Shown here: positions 7,605 through 13,572 of the stretch, in pieces
Layout: the number at the start of each line of letters is the position of its first letter
Position numbering within the stretch: position 1 is the first letter of the stretch
Assembly (NCBI GenBank): GCA_937886325.1
Contig: CALABV010000125.1
Location: 1 to 16,050 of the forward strand
Length of the DNA: 16,050 nt
Direction of reading: 5' to 3'
DNA from: an uncultured Geobacter sp.
GTDB taxonomy: Bacteria; Desulfobacterota; Desulfuromonadia; Geobacterales; Geobacteraceae
The notes under the pieces: generated by a model
What the model was told of the DNA's origin: nothing
The model's database searches: none
The model's input: only the letters and a program-made list of their open reading frames with translations
Position numbers and translations under genes: made by a program

Positions 7605-8534
7605 TCATTTCTTTTCCACCGTGCCATCCTCCGCCTCACCCCGGCAAGCCTCCGCGGTTCCAGCTTTCTCAATCTTCTCCCTCTTCTTCTTCCTTCTCCA
7701 CTTCACCAACAGGCAGACAATCGGTCCGAAAACCGCCAGCCACGGCAGGACAGCAGCGGCAAAGACGATAAGCGCATGGAACGAGTCGGCGATCACTTCA
7801 AACGATTTGCCGAATGCGTCCTTGATGGTGCTCCAGAAACGATGGCCTGACGGGAAACCTCCGGACGGCTCATGCAGGGTTATCTCGATGGTCACCATCG
7901 CGGTCAGGAGGTCCCAGTTTTTCTTCTTCGCCTCGAATGATTCGATGTCGCCCCGGACACGCGTCAACTCCTTTTCCACCGCCAGCACGTCGGAAAGCTT
8001 GCCCGCTTTGTTGTAAAGCCCGAGAAGACGGGCTTCGGAAGACTTGGCGTTCTTGAGGCGGGCCTCCAGGTCAACGTATTCTTCCGTGATATCCTCGGCC
8101 GTGGAATTCTCGCTCTCCACGCGGCCCATGCCGCGAATGGACTTCATGACCCCGCTTGCCTTGCCGGATGGGACACGCATGCCCACCTGTCCCGAAACGG
8201 GGCCGCCTTCACTACCGGCGCGCGTGCTGTTGAAGACATATCCCCCGCTCGCTTCCGCAAGGCGCTGCAGCGCCTCCAGTGAGACGCCGACACTCTTGAC
8301 CTCAAGCGCGATCGCATGGTTCAGGATAATCTTCCGCTTGGTGATAGGCGCACCTTGTCCTCGTTCAAGAGTGGCGCTGGTCTCCCCATCGGAGTCCGCC
8401 GCCTCGGGCACCGGGGCCGAAGCGGGGGCCGGGGGCGCCTCTTCCTTTTTCGCACAGGAAATCATGCCGGCGCAGACGGACACCAGGACAAGAACAAGGC
8501 ATATACGCCGTAACAAGAAAGCAATAGAGGACAT
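7605..8534 (-). CDS. DUF4349 lipoprotein with C-terminal membrane helix
   Basis: The product has 309 residues from ATG 8534; AAGGAGAG six bases upstream decides this over an in-frame ATG eight codons earlier. The signal sequence ends in GMISC, a workable lipobox with Cys27. A Pro/Ala/Glu-rich linker follows to about residue 65. The DUF4349 domain then runs from LNHAIALEVKSVG, through ASGGYVFNSTRAG and GQVGMRVPSGKASGVM, then the helical hairpin EYVDLEARLKNAKSSEARLL ... VEKELTRVRGDIESFEAKKK, to a strand ending in TLHEPSGG. A membrane helix near the end (IVFAAAVLPWLAVFGPIVCL) is followed by a very basic tail. Family members are bacterial envelope proteins of unknown role. Having both a lipid anchor and a C-terminal helix is typical of the family. 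It heads a same-strand run with short gaps. Confidence 0.88.
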   Translation of the reverse strand: MSSIAFLLRRICLVLVLVSVCAGMISCAKKEEAPPAPASAPVPEAADSDGETSATLERGQGAPITKRKIILNHAIALEVKSVGVSLEALQRLAEASGGYVFNSTRAGSEGGPVSGQVGMRVPSGKASGVMKSIRGMGRVESENSTAEDITEEYVDLEARLKNAKSSEARLLGLYNKAGKLSDVLAVEKELTRVRGDIESFEAKKKNWDLLTAMVTIEITLHEPSGGFPSGHRFWSTIKDAFGKSFEVIADSFHALIVFAAAVLPWLAVFGPIVCLLVKWRRKKKREKIEKAGTAEACRGEAEDGTVEKK

Positions 8535-8565
8535 AGTATCTCTCCTTCCGAAAAACATCGTGGTT

Positions 8566-8571
8566 CTTATA
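8566..8571 (-). promoter_or_regulatory. Possible -10 element before the DUF4349 gene
   Basis: TATAAG (minus strand 8571-8566) matches five of six bases of a sigma-70 -10 box and sits about 30 bases before ATG 8534. The hexamer 17 bases further upstream (TTCCTG) is poor, so only the -10 is suggestive. Confidence 0.25.
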
Positions 8572-8662
8572 GTGACGGTAATAAGAGTCAGGAAGCATCA
8601 CGATTCATGCGACGGTAGTACCTTACGGGGAAACATCTCGTGCGTGAAAAAGGGCAGTCGTA

Positions 8663-9208
8663 CTAATCATGGGCCGATCTTGCTTTGAGCAACGGGTAAG
8701 GATTTCTCGCGCCTCCAATGAACCTGTAAATTCCATAGTGCAGGTGCGGCGGTGTGCCTCCGGCATTTCCCGAATTACCAACGGTGCCGATGCAATGGCC
8801 CTTATCAATCCGTTGGCAGGGCCTCACATCTCCGAACTTTTCAAGATGAGCATAGTAATGCAGATACCCGCCCGGCCCCATGACCCAGACGCAGTGACCG
8901 CCAAGGTGATTATCCCCCACTCTCGTGCCGCCCCCATCGGTGGTGCTGAGGATTCTCGTTCCTTTGCCGGCGAAAATATCTATACCTTCGTGGCGCCGCC
9001 CACCACTCCGGGGAGCGCCCCACGTGTCCGCAAGCCGCTAAGCCTGCAGGCCCTCGACGGGAACGGAAAGTATTTGCGGAGCAGATCGGAAAGACAGCGA
9101 AAGGATGTATGGAACAACGCGAAGGCCGGGAACGGCCACGACGAAAATTGCGGCAGCGAGAATACCGCCGATGCCAAAAAGCACTATTTTCCGGGCTGTT
9201 TTTCGCAT
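8663..9208 (-). pseudogene. M23 peptidase gene with an in-frame amber codon
   Basis: From ATG 9208 a single frame of 181 positions runs to TAG at 8663, interrupted only by TAG at 9038-9040 (codon 57). Before it are a membrane anchor or signal (KIVLFGIGGILAAAIFVVAV) and SVPVEGLQA; after it RLADTWGAPRSGGRRHEGID follows as in family members. The LytM/M23 zinc and catalytic residues are all present: His73 and Asp77 in RRHEGIDIFA, His121 in LHYYAHLEKFG, and His155/His157 in PPHLHYG. M23 enzymes cut peptide cross-links of murein in the periplasm. The frame is otherwise undamaged, so the stop is a recent nonsense change, a base error (CAG, AAG or TGG would restore sense) or a read-through site. TAG also serves as the ordinary terminator here and in the glycosyltransferase gene, which argues against recoding. 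A restart at GTG 8920 would lose the first zinc motif. Confidence 0.85.
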
Positions 9209-9300
9209 TCCTTGCCTCTACCCACTCTATGACAAATTCCGAATTTCACATGCTACGGCGCCATTCACACCGGGGTCTTTTCCACGAAACCTCAAAGAAG

Positions 9301-9344
9301 AAAAAAAAGCCGTCCCACCGGCTGAATACCGGCGGAGACGGCTT
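9301..9344 (-). terminator. Strong rho-independent terminator
   Basis: Read on the minus strand, AAGCCGTC, one bulged T and CCGCCGG pair with CCGGTGG and GACGGCTT around a seven-base loop (stem 9307-9344). Eight T follow directly (9308-9301). It would end transcripts from the lipoprotein gene and/or the candidate small RNA, and so separates both from the M23 gene. Confidence 0.88.
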
Positions 9345-9413
9345 CCGTCTCGGCACAGGGATGTAATCATCATGGAACGGGTCTCCGTGGCAGCTGCACC
9401 AACCAAAATGAGC
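9301..9413 (-). ncRNA. Candidate stand-alone small RNA
   Basis: About 113 bases between the lipoprotein gene and the M23 gene have their own promoter-like element and end in a strong intrinsic terminator. Inside, GGACGGG (5' end) can pair with CCCGTTCC about 30 bases on, enclosing a small TGG-TGCAGCTG-CCA hairpin; a short single-stranded stretch then leads to the terminator stem. No recognised RNA family (6S, SRP, tRNA-Sec, common riboswitches) fits. An open frame crosses it, but it runs straight through the terminator hairpin and looks accidental. It could instead be the structured 3' end of the lipoprotein transcript. Confidence 0.4.
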
Positions 9414-9419
9414 CCGTCC

Positions 9420-9449
9420 TTATTACTCTCTCCACATATCACTTGTCAA
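9420..9449 (-). promoter_or_regulatory. Promoter-like element before the candidate small RNA
   Basis: A perfect -35 hexamer TTGACA (9449-9444) begins just after the lipoprotein stop codon. Eighteen bases on stands TAATAA (9425-9420), a weak -10 match of three of six. Position and orientation fit a short RNA ending at the terminator about 110 bases downstream. Confidence 0.4.
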
Positions 9450-9453
9450 TAAT

Positions 9454-10137
9454 TTATTCCTTCAGCAACTCCTTCAATGCGGGCGACTGTCCGACATCCT
9501 CTCCCACCTCGGTACCGGCGGCAGGTCCTTCCCCACTTGAGGCGCCGTCCTTCTCTGAAGCGGCGGGCGGCAGTATCAGCCTCTTCAGGATCATCGGCTC
9601 CTTCGAGTCGAACAGCGCATCATGCGCCGGATCGTTCAGAAACGACAGAACCTTCTCCGGCTTGCTGGATATTGTGACGCTCTGGGTGTGTTTCCCCTTT
9701 TCCACGACCCCTTCCAGCGTCCCTTTCTCAATCGCCTCGGCAAAGGCCTTCGTATCGGGAAGCCACAGCTCCAGATCTCCGGATTCGGTGAAACGATACC
9801 GGGCGAAATAGTACCGTTCATCCCAGACACCGTTTTCCTCGATCCGGACGGAAAGGAAAGACCTCCCTTCCCCCTTGGTAACAATCATCTCGCCTTCATC
9901 CAACTGGAAGCGACCCTCTTTCCAATCCACTCCGGCGAAACGACCGTGGCCACCCTCCCCGAAGCGAATGTAGATAATCTGCCCTTCGGAAACCCATTCG
10001 CCCTCGAAGAGCGCCTTCTCGGGCGCATCCACCTTTTCCGGAAGCGATTGCCGCATAGTCACCGAAGCACACCCGCAAAGAGTCGACATCAGGAACAGAA
10101 ACGCCAGAATTATTCCGTTACCGTGAAAACGTTTCAT
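9454..10137 (-). CDS. Lipoprotein of unknown function
   Basis: The product has 227 residues from ATG 10137; AGGAGGT lies five bases upstream, whereas the GTG two codons earlier overlaps that site. The signal sequence (GIILAFLFLMSTLCGC) ends in a lipobox with Cys23, so it is probably lipid-anchored in the envelope. The mature part looks like a compact beta-rich domain: ALFEGEWVSEGQIIYIRFGE, FQLDEGEMIVTKGEG, SVRIEENGVWDERYYFARYR and SGDLELWLPDTKAFAEAIEK. This recalls small lipocalin-like or 'EGEW' barrel domains, but I cannot name a family. The C-terminus is an acidic Ala/Gly/Glu-rich tail (ASSGEGPAAGTEVGEDVGQS) ending in a short helix. It is divergent from the transglutaminase-like gene and has a strong terminator about 110 bases downstream. 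Confidence 0.82.
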   Translation of the reverse strand: MKRFHGNGIILAFLFLMSTLCGCASVTMRQSLPEKVDAPEKALFEGEWVSEGQIIYIRFGEGGHGRFAGVDWKEGRFQLDEGEMIVTKGEGRSFLSVRIEENGVWDERYYFARYRFTESGDLELWLPDTKAFAEAIEKGTLEGVVEKGKHTQSVTISSKPEKVLSFLNDPAHDALFDSKEPMILKRLILPPAASEKDGASSGEGPAAGTEVGEDVGQSPALKELLKE

Positions 10138-10388
10138 CGACACCTCCTTTTACGACCGCATACCTATTGAATGGATACCCCGGCACCAACTTTCTGGAAG
10201 AGATATTTTGTCAGCTTTTGTCCAGTTTACTACCAAAAAATGTCAGTAACGGCAAAATATGAAACCTGCCGAGAGTCAGCCGCAGCGCTGCCTCCCTCTC
10301 GTGCGCCAAACTCCGGGAGCCGCTTCGGAACCAATCGACATTTTCGCATCCTCTCTCTTTTTGTTGGCGCATCTTGTGCTGAATGGAA

Positions 10389-10394
10389 TATAAT
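10389..10394 (+). promoter_or_regulatory. Perfect -10 box before the transglutaminase-like gene
   Basis: The divergent spacer from 10138 to 10521 (384 bases) holds TATAAT at 10389-10394. No good -35 lies 16-18 bases upstream; TTGTTG at 10361-10366 is 22 bases away. If used, the leader would be about 120 bases long and includes GGCGGCAAAGCCTCCGG, a GC-rich stretch that could fold. The rest of the spacer shows nothing I can name. Confidence 0.35.
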
Positions 10395-10521
10395 CGCTGC
10401 CGCACCTTACAACCAGAGAAAAGAGGCTGCTCTCCGCTCGCGATTGCGAAAGCCGTGGAGACCTTGGGTCCAGCCGGCGGCAAAGCCTCCGGATGCACAC
10501 GAACCACAGAAAAGAGCGACC

Positions 10522-11715
10522 ATGAAAAAAATTGATATCACCCGGGACCGTGCGGTCGCAATGCGGCGAAGCAAGCCCGACCTGACCGCGGGGATTCCAT
10601 TCCTGCCTACAATCCTGGTTATTCTTTCCTTTATACTAGTATCCGCTGTCACCCCCCTCCATGCCTCAACCGGAGAGCCTGCGAAAGCCCTGGAAAATAT
10701 CCGGAAGCGTGATTATTCGCGTATTGAAAGCCTTGTGCGCAAGATGCCGACGCCACGATCCCTCCAGGCTCTGGCGGCTTTTATCAGAAAGAACTCGTCG
10801 GACGACTGGGAGATAGCCCGCGGCGCATATGTCTGGATCGCCGAAAACATCCGTTACGACAGCCAGGCCCTGTTTTCCGATTCGATAACGGTTAGGGATG
10901 CTGAAACGGTTTTCAGGACACGACTTTCCGTCTGCGACGGCTATGCGAGGCTTTTCGAGGCCGTCTGCGGAGAAGCGGGCCTCACGGCGCCCATGATCTA
11001 CGGGTACGCAAAAGGATTGAGCGAACTGCCCCCGAGACTGCGCAACGGCATAAACCATGCTTGGAACGCGGTCTGGCTTTCAGGGGCGTGGCGCCTGATG
11101 GATGTCACATGGGGCGCGGGGTATGTGTCCGGTCAAAAGGGGTACGAGAACAATTTCACCTCCTTCTGGTTCGATACGTCCCCTGAATTATTCGCCCACT
11201 GGCACCTCCCCTATAACCCCTACTGGCTTCTCCTTGAACGAGAGATTACGGTGCCCGAGTTTCAGGCCATGCAGTCCCCCGAAATTGTCAGTATCGAGAA
11301 GATGCATGAGGTGGGGTTCACCACCGGCATGATACGAGAGGTCATCACCCGAGGGTATCTGCCCGAGATGTATCGCATCTCTTCCATGAATTTACTCGGA
11401 TTCTCCGCACGGGAAATCCAGCAGGGCATACTTTCCGGCTACCTGCCGCAAGGCTGGCAATACGATGACGTCCGCGTGCGGGTCGTAACAGCGCCGACAC
11501 AGGGCGCTCTTTCATCCGGGCGGAAATACCGGTTCGCCATCAAGACCGAAAAACCGGCTCAGATAGCGGCGTTCGTCAATAACCGTTTCAGCGAACTGAG
11601 TCCCGAGGGAACAAGCCACCACTTTACCATTACGTGCAGGCAGGGTGAGTTGAAACTCAGCGTGCGGCGCAACGGAAGAGATTTCTATCCTATCCTGATC
11701 TACAAGACCATCTGA
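10522..11715 (+). CDS. Exported transglutaminase-like protein
   Basis: The product has 397 residues from ATG 10522; the open frame goes back to 10171, but that part looks like non-coding leader. A second possible start is ATG 10561. A hydrophobic signal (LPTILVILSFILVSAV, then TPLHAS) follows a charged N-terminus. The transglutaminase/protease-like core lies at about residues 90-205: Cys138 in SVCDGYARLFEAVCGEAGL, His179 in GINHAWNAVW and Asp194 in WRLMDVTWGAGY make the full papain-like triad. The KY/bacterial DUF-type branch of this superfamily fits better than true cross-linking enzymes; it may be a peptidase or a binder. Past the core, GFTTGMIREVITRGYLP (265-281) and GFSAREIQQGILSGYLP (293-309) are a 28-residue tandem repeat, followed by a beta-sandwich-like end. 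The gene is transcribed away from the lipoprotein gene; no operon partner is evident. Confidence 0.85.
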   Translation: MKKIDITRDRAVAMRRSKPDLTAGIPFLPTILVILSFILVSAVTPLHASTGEPAKALENIRKRDYSRIESLVRKMPTPRSLQALAAFIRKNSSDDWEIARGAYVWIAENIRYDSQALFSDSITVRDAETVFRTRLSVCDGYARLFEAVCGEAGLTAPMIYGYAKGLSELPPRLRNGINHAWNAVWLSGAWRLMDVTWGAGYVSGQKGYENNFTSFWFDTSPELFAHWHLPYNPYWLLLEREITVPEFQAMQSPEIVSIEKMHEVGFTTGMIREVITRGYLPEMYRISSMNLLGFSAREIQQGILSGYLPQGWQYDDVRVRVVTAPTQGALSSGRKYRFAIKTEKPAQIAAFVNNRFSELSPEGTSHHFTITCRQGELKLSVRRNGRDFYPILIYKTI

Positions 11716-12063
11716 TGATTGTCCGAAAAGGACACTCTAGTGCCGCGACCATGTCAAACCCGTCCCCTCCTGCGTTCCATGGTCACGATCCCTTCCGTAT
11801 AATCCTTTGATTTCAACATGTTTTCTCCTACCCAACCCTTCCGGCCGCATATCGAACATCTCGAAACGTAAAATTTCGGATTATTTATCGTGCAATAATT
11901 AAATATTTTTCTTGATCAGGACGTTCAAATTTGATAAACAACCTGCTAATTACGTATTTTTTCACAAAAATATATTCAAATAAACTAACTGGCATTCAAT
12001 TTTATGAAGTTATTCCCCCCACGTAACGGGATATCGCGCGAAAACACTCAAGAAGGAGGAACC
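11716..12063 (+). promoter_or_regulatory. AT-rich intergenic region with a possible promoter
   Basis: There is no gene in this 348-base gap. The left part holds two inverted repeats without T runs: TGTCC-GAAAA-GGACA (11720-11734) and a GACCATG / CATGGTC pair near 11750-11790. From about 11866 to 12015 the sequence becomes strikingly AT-rich compared with everything around it. Within it TTGATA (11931-11936), 18 bases and TATTTT (11955-11960) make a plausible sigma-70 promoter for the gene at 12064, with a leader of about 100 bases. Confidence 0.4.
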
Positions 12064-12576
12064 ATGAGTACCGAATTCCTGTGTATCATCCCTGTCGACC
12101 CGAAGTATGTCCCGAACACTCACGGGCAGGAGTCGGCCTTGGCTGCATTCACGAAGATGCTGCCCATGGCTGAATCCGTAGACGCAGTTGTGCACAAGGA
12201 AATCCGTTTCATCGACGCGGGGATGAGGTTCGAGATGGTGTCATGCCCCCTCTGCGGCAGCGAGCTTGATCAAATCTGGTGGGGTGACGCGATGGACGCG
12301 GCGCAGCGGAACGCCTTCGAAAACCTGGCCGTCAGACTTCCATGCTGTGACGCGGCGAGCACACTGGACAACCTCACCTACCGGATGCCGTCCGGGTTCG
12401 CCCGTTTTTCCCTTCAGGCCCGGGAACCGAAGCTAGGCCGCTACCTCACGGTTGACAAGCTGCAGACCCTTGAATCCATTCTGGGCACGCCCCTGAAACA
12501 AATCTGGTCTCAGCACAAAAAGCGGGGACACGACGAGATACGCACATACAGAAGAGCGGCTGCTACCGGTCGTTGA
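12064..12576 (+). CDS. Conserved hypothetical protein with paired-cysteine motifs
   Basis: The product has 170 residues from ATG 12064, preceded by AGGAGG at an ideal distance. It has no signal peptide and is probably cytoplasmic. It opens with a strand FLCIIPVDPKYVP, then a helix, and EIRFIDAGMRFEMVSCPLCG. Cys61 and Cys64 (CPLCG) with Cys94-Cys95 (LPCC) look like a split zinc-ribbon or metal site, although the second pair is adjacent rather than CxxC. The middle (IWWGDAMDAA) and the end (GFARFSLQAREPKLGR ... ESILGTPLKQIWSQHKK) agree with what I remember of uncharacterised bacterial proteins of this size, mostly in actinomycetes and scattered elsewhere. Such proteins sit near toxin-immunity or SMI1-like genes at times, but nothing like that is visible here. 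Function unknown. It is followed at 150 bases by a small membrane protein. Confidence 0.8.
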   Translation: MSTEFLCIIPVDPKYVPNTHGQESALAAFTKMLPMAESVDAVVHKEIRFIDAGMRFEMVSCPLCGSELDQIWWGDAMDAAQRNAFENLAVRLPCCDAASTLDNLTYRMPSGFARFSLQAREPKLGRYLTVDKLQTLESILGTPLKQIWSQHKKRGHDEIRTYRRAAATGR

Positions 12577-12633
12577 CGAGCAATCGCCAGGTCTCGCAAT
12601 TTTCAACAACACCCTTTTCCCAAAGGCGGTTTT

Positions 12634-12670
12634 CCGGGTTAAGAACCCGGCAGGGACGGCACGCCCTGCC
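12634..12670 (+). repeat. Two back-to-back hairpins between two genes
   Basis: CCGGGTT-AAG-AACCCGG (12634-12650) and GGCAGGG-ACGGCACG-CCCTGCC (12649-12670) are perfect seven-pair inverted repeats that share two G. No T run follows either, so they are not ordinary terminators. They lie in the 149-base gap before the membrane-protein gene and may shape its leader or the 3' end of the upstream message. Confidence 0.45.
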
Positions 12671-12725
12671 ATGGAACGGGGCGCCGCGGCTAACCATTAA
12701 ACGCCGGTGGAGGTATCGTCTGTAC

Positions 12726-13382
12726 ATGAGAATCGAGCACCAGCAACAGCCTGAGGCGGACGCAGTTTCCACGGGAACCCCTGCCGCGGAATCAGCCGCC
12801 GAACAGAGGATGAGGGAATACATACATCTGAAACGTTCTCTCCGATCTCCTGATTTCGATGACAACGGGCCGGACACGGAAACAGCCCCGGCGATCCCGA
12901 TTCCCGAACCGATCAAGCTGACAGGATGGGTTGCCGTTGCTGCCGGAGGATTGTGCCTCTGCGCCGCTTTGGCCGGGTTGGTGAACTACTACGGGAAAGA
13001 CTGGCAGACGATTCTTTCGGTGCCCCTTATGGAACCTGAATCGAAGGTTCGGATTTTTTTCAGGATCGGTTTCTTACCCTGGCTTCGGCTGTTTTTCAGT
13101 GCCTGCTTCATCCTTGCGGCGACACAATTTCTCGCTCGACGCCCGCGCATGCCGAAGATACTCTCGGGACTGGCCTGGGGAGGAATAGCCCTCATCCTGA
13201 TTCAACAGGCAATCATACTCGGCAGCCGCATTCTGCGGACATCCGGCTCCCCACCTCTTCTTTTTTATTTCGACTGCGCTATCACTTTTTTTGTTTCGCT
13301 TTTCTTGTGGAGCATCCCGTTTCTCGCCGTCATCCTGCTTCTGCGGCGGAAAAATATCCTCCTCGGCTACCCGGAGGGCTGA
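12726..13382 (+). CDS. Small membrane protein, unknown function
   Basis: The product has 218 residues from ATG 12726, with GGAGGT 11 bases upstream. The open frame extends back to a TTG at 12573, but that would overlap the previous stop and cross two perfect hairpins, so I reject it. Residues 1 to about 65 are hydrophilic, acidic and Gln/Pro-rich (probably cytoplasmic, disordered). Four membrane helices follow: LTGWVAVAAGGLCLCAALAG, then WLRLFFSACFILAATQFL, then GLAWGGIALILIQQAIILG, then CAITFFVSLFLWSIPFLAVI, ending with a basic LLRRK. The last part gives the usual positive-inside tail. It resembles many small DUF2975-like or other four-helix proteins in shape, but I recognise no family motif. 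It is on the same strand as the paired-cysteine protein; whether they form an operon is open. A strong terminator follows 74 bases after its stop. Confidence 0.7.
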   Translation: MRIEHQQQPEADAVSTGTPAAESAAEQRMREYIHLKRSLRSPDFDDNGPDTETAPAIPIPEPIKLTGWVAVAAGGLCLCAALAGLVNYYGKDWQTILSVPLMEPESKVRIFFRIGFLPWLRLFFSACFILAATQFLARRPRMPKILSGLAWGGIALILIQQAIILGSRILRTSGSPPLLFYFDCAITFFVSLFLWSIPFLAVILLLRRKNILLGYPEG

Positions 13383-13455
13383 ATGACAATGATTTCAGCA
13401 CTCCGTCGACCTCCCCGGGAACGGCGGCGCCATGCGATACATAACCGTGCCGAGA

Positions 13456-13491
13456 AAAGAAGGGGCATGGCTTTCCCCATACCCCTTCTTT
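13456..13491. terminator. Bidirectional hairpin terminator with an outer stem
   Basis: AAAGAAGGGG-c-ATGG pairs with CCAT-a-CCCCTTCTTT around a six-base loop, 14 pairs with one mismatch. The A/T-rich ends serve both directions, between the converging membrane-protein and diguanylate cyclase genes. Around it GCGATAC (13434-13440) and GTATCGC (13493-13499) form a further seven-pair outer stem. Confidence 0.8.
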
Positions 13492-13572
13492 CGTATCGCG
13501 ACCATCATCATGTCATACCGACCAGGAACTTCCCATATGACACGCAACCGTTCTTGGAGAGTCTTTCATGGT

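Noticed and set aside
9227..9442. 71-codon minus-strand frame between the lipoprotein and M23 genes
   Set aside because: It reads straight through the strong terminator hairpin and its T run.
10440..10500. GCAAAGCC stretch resembling part of a c-di-GMP-I (GEMM) riboswitch
   Set aside because: The required ACAGGGCAAACC part and the distal conserved helix are absent; only a short match remains.
10171..10521. N-terminal extension of the transglutaminase-like frame
   Set aside because: The 117 codons before ATG 10522 have no domain character and would put the signal peptide in mid-protein; a TATAAT box also lies inside.
11720..11790. Inverted repeats after the transglutaminase-like gene as a terminator
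   Set aside because: The stems are short or have long loops and no T run follows.
11990..12006. TGGCATTCAATTTTAT as a second sigma-54 site
   Set aside because: The -12 half lacks the essential GC.
12573..12725. Upstream extension of the membrane-protein frame from TTG 12573, overlapping the preceding stop
   Set aside because: Two perfect hairpins and basic, featureless sequence fill it, while ATG 12726 has a GGAGGT site.
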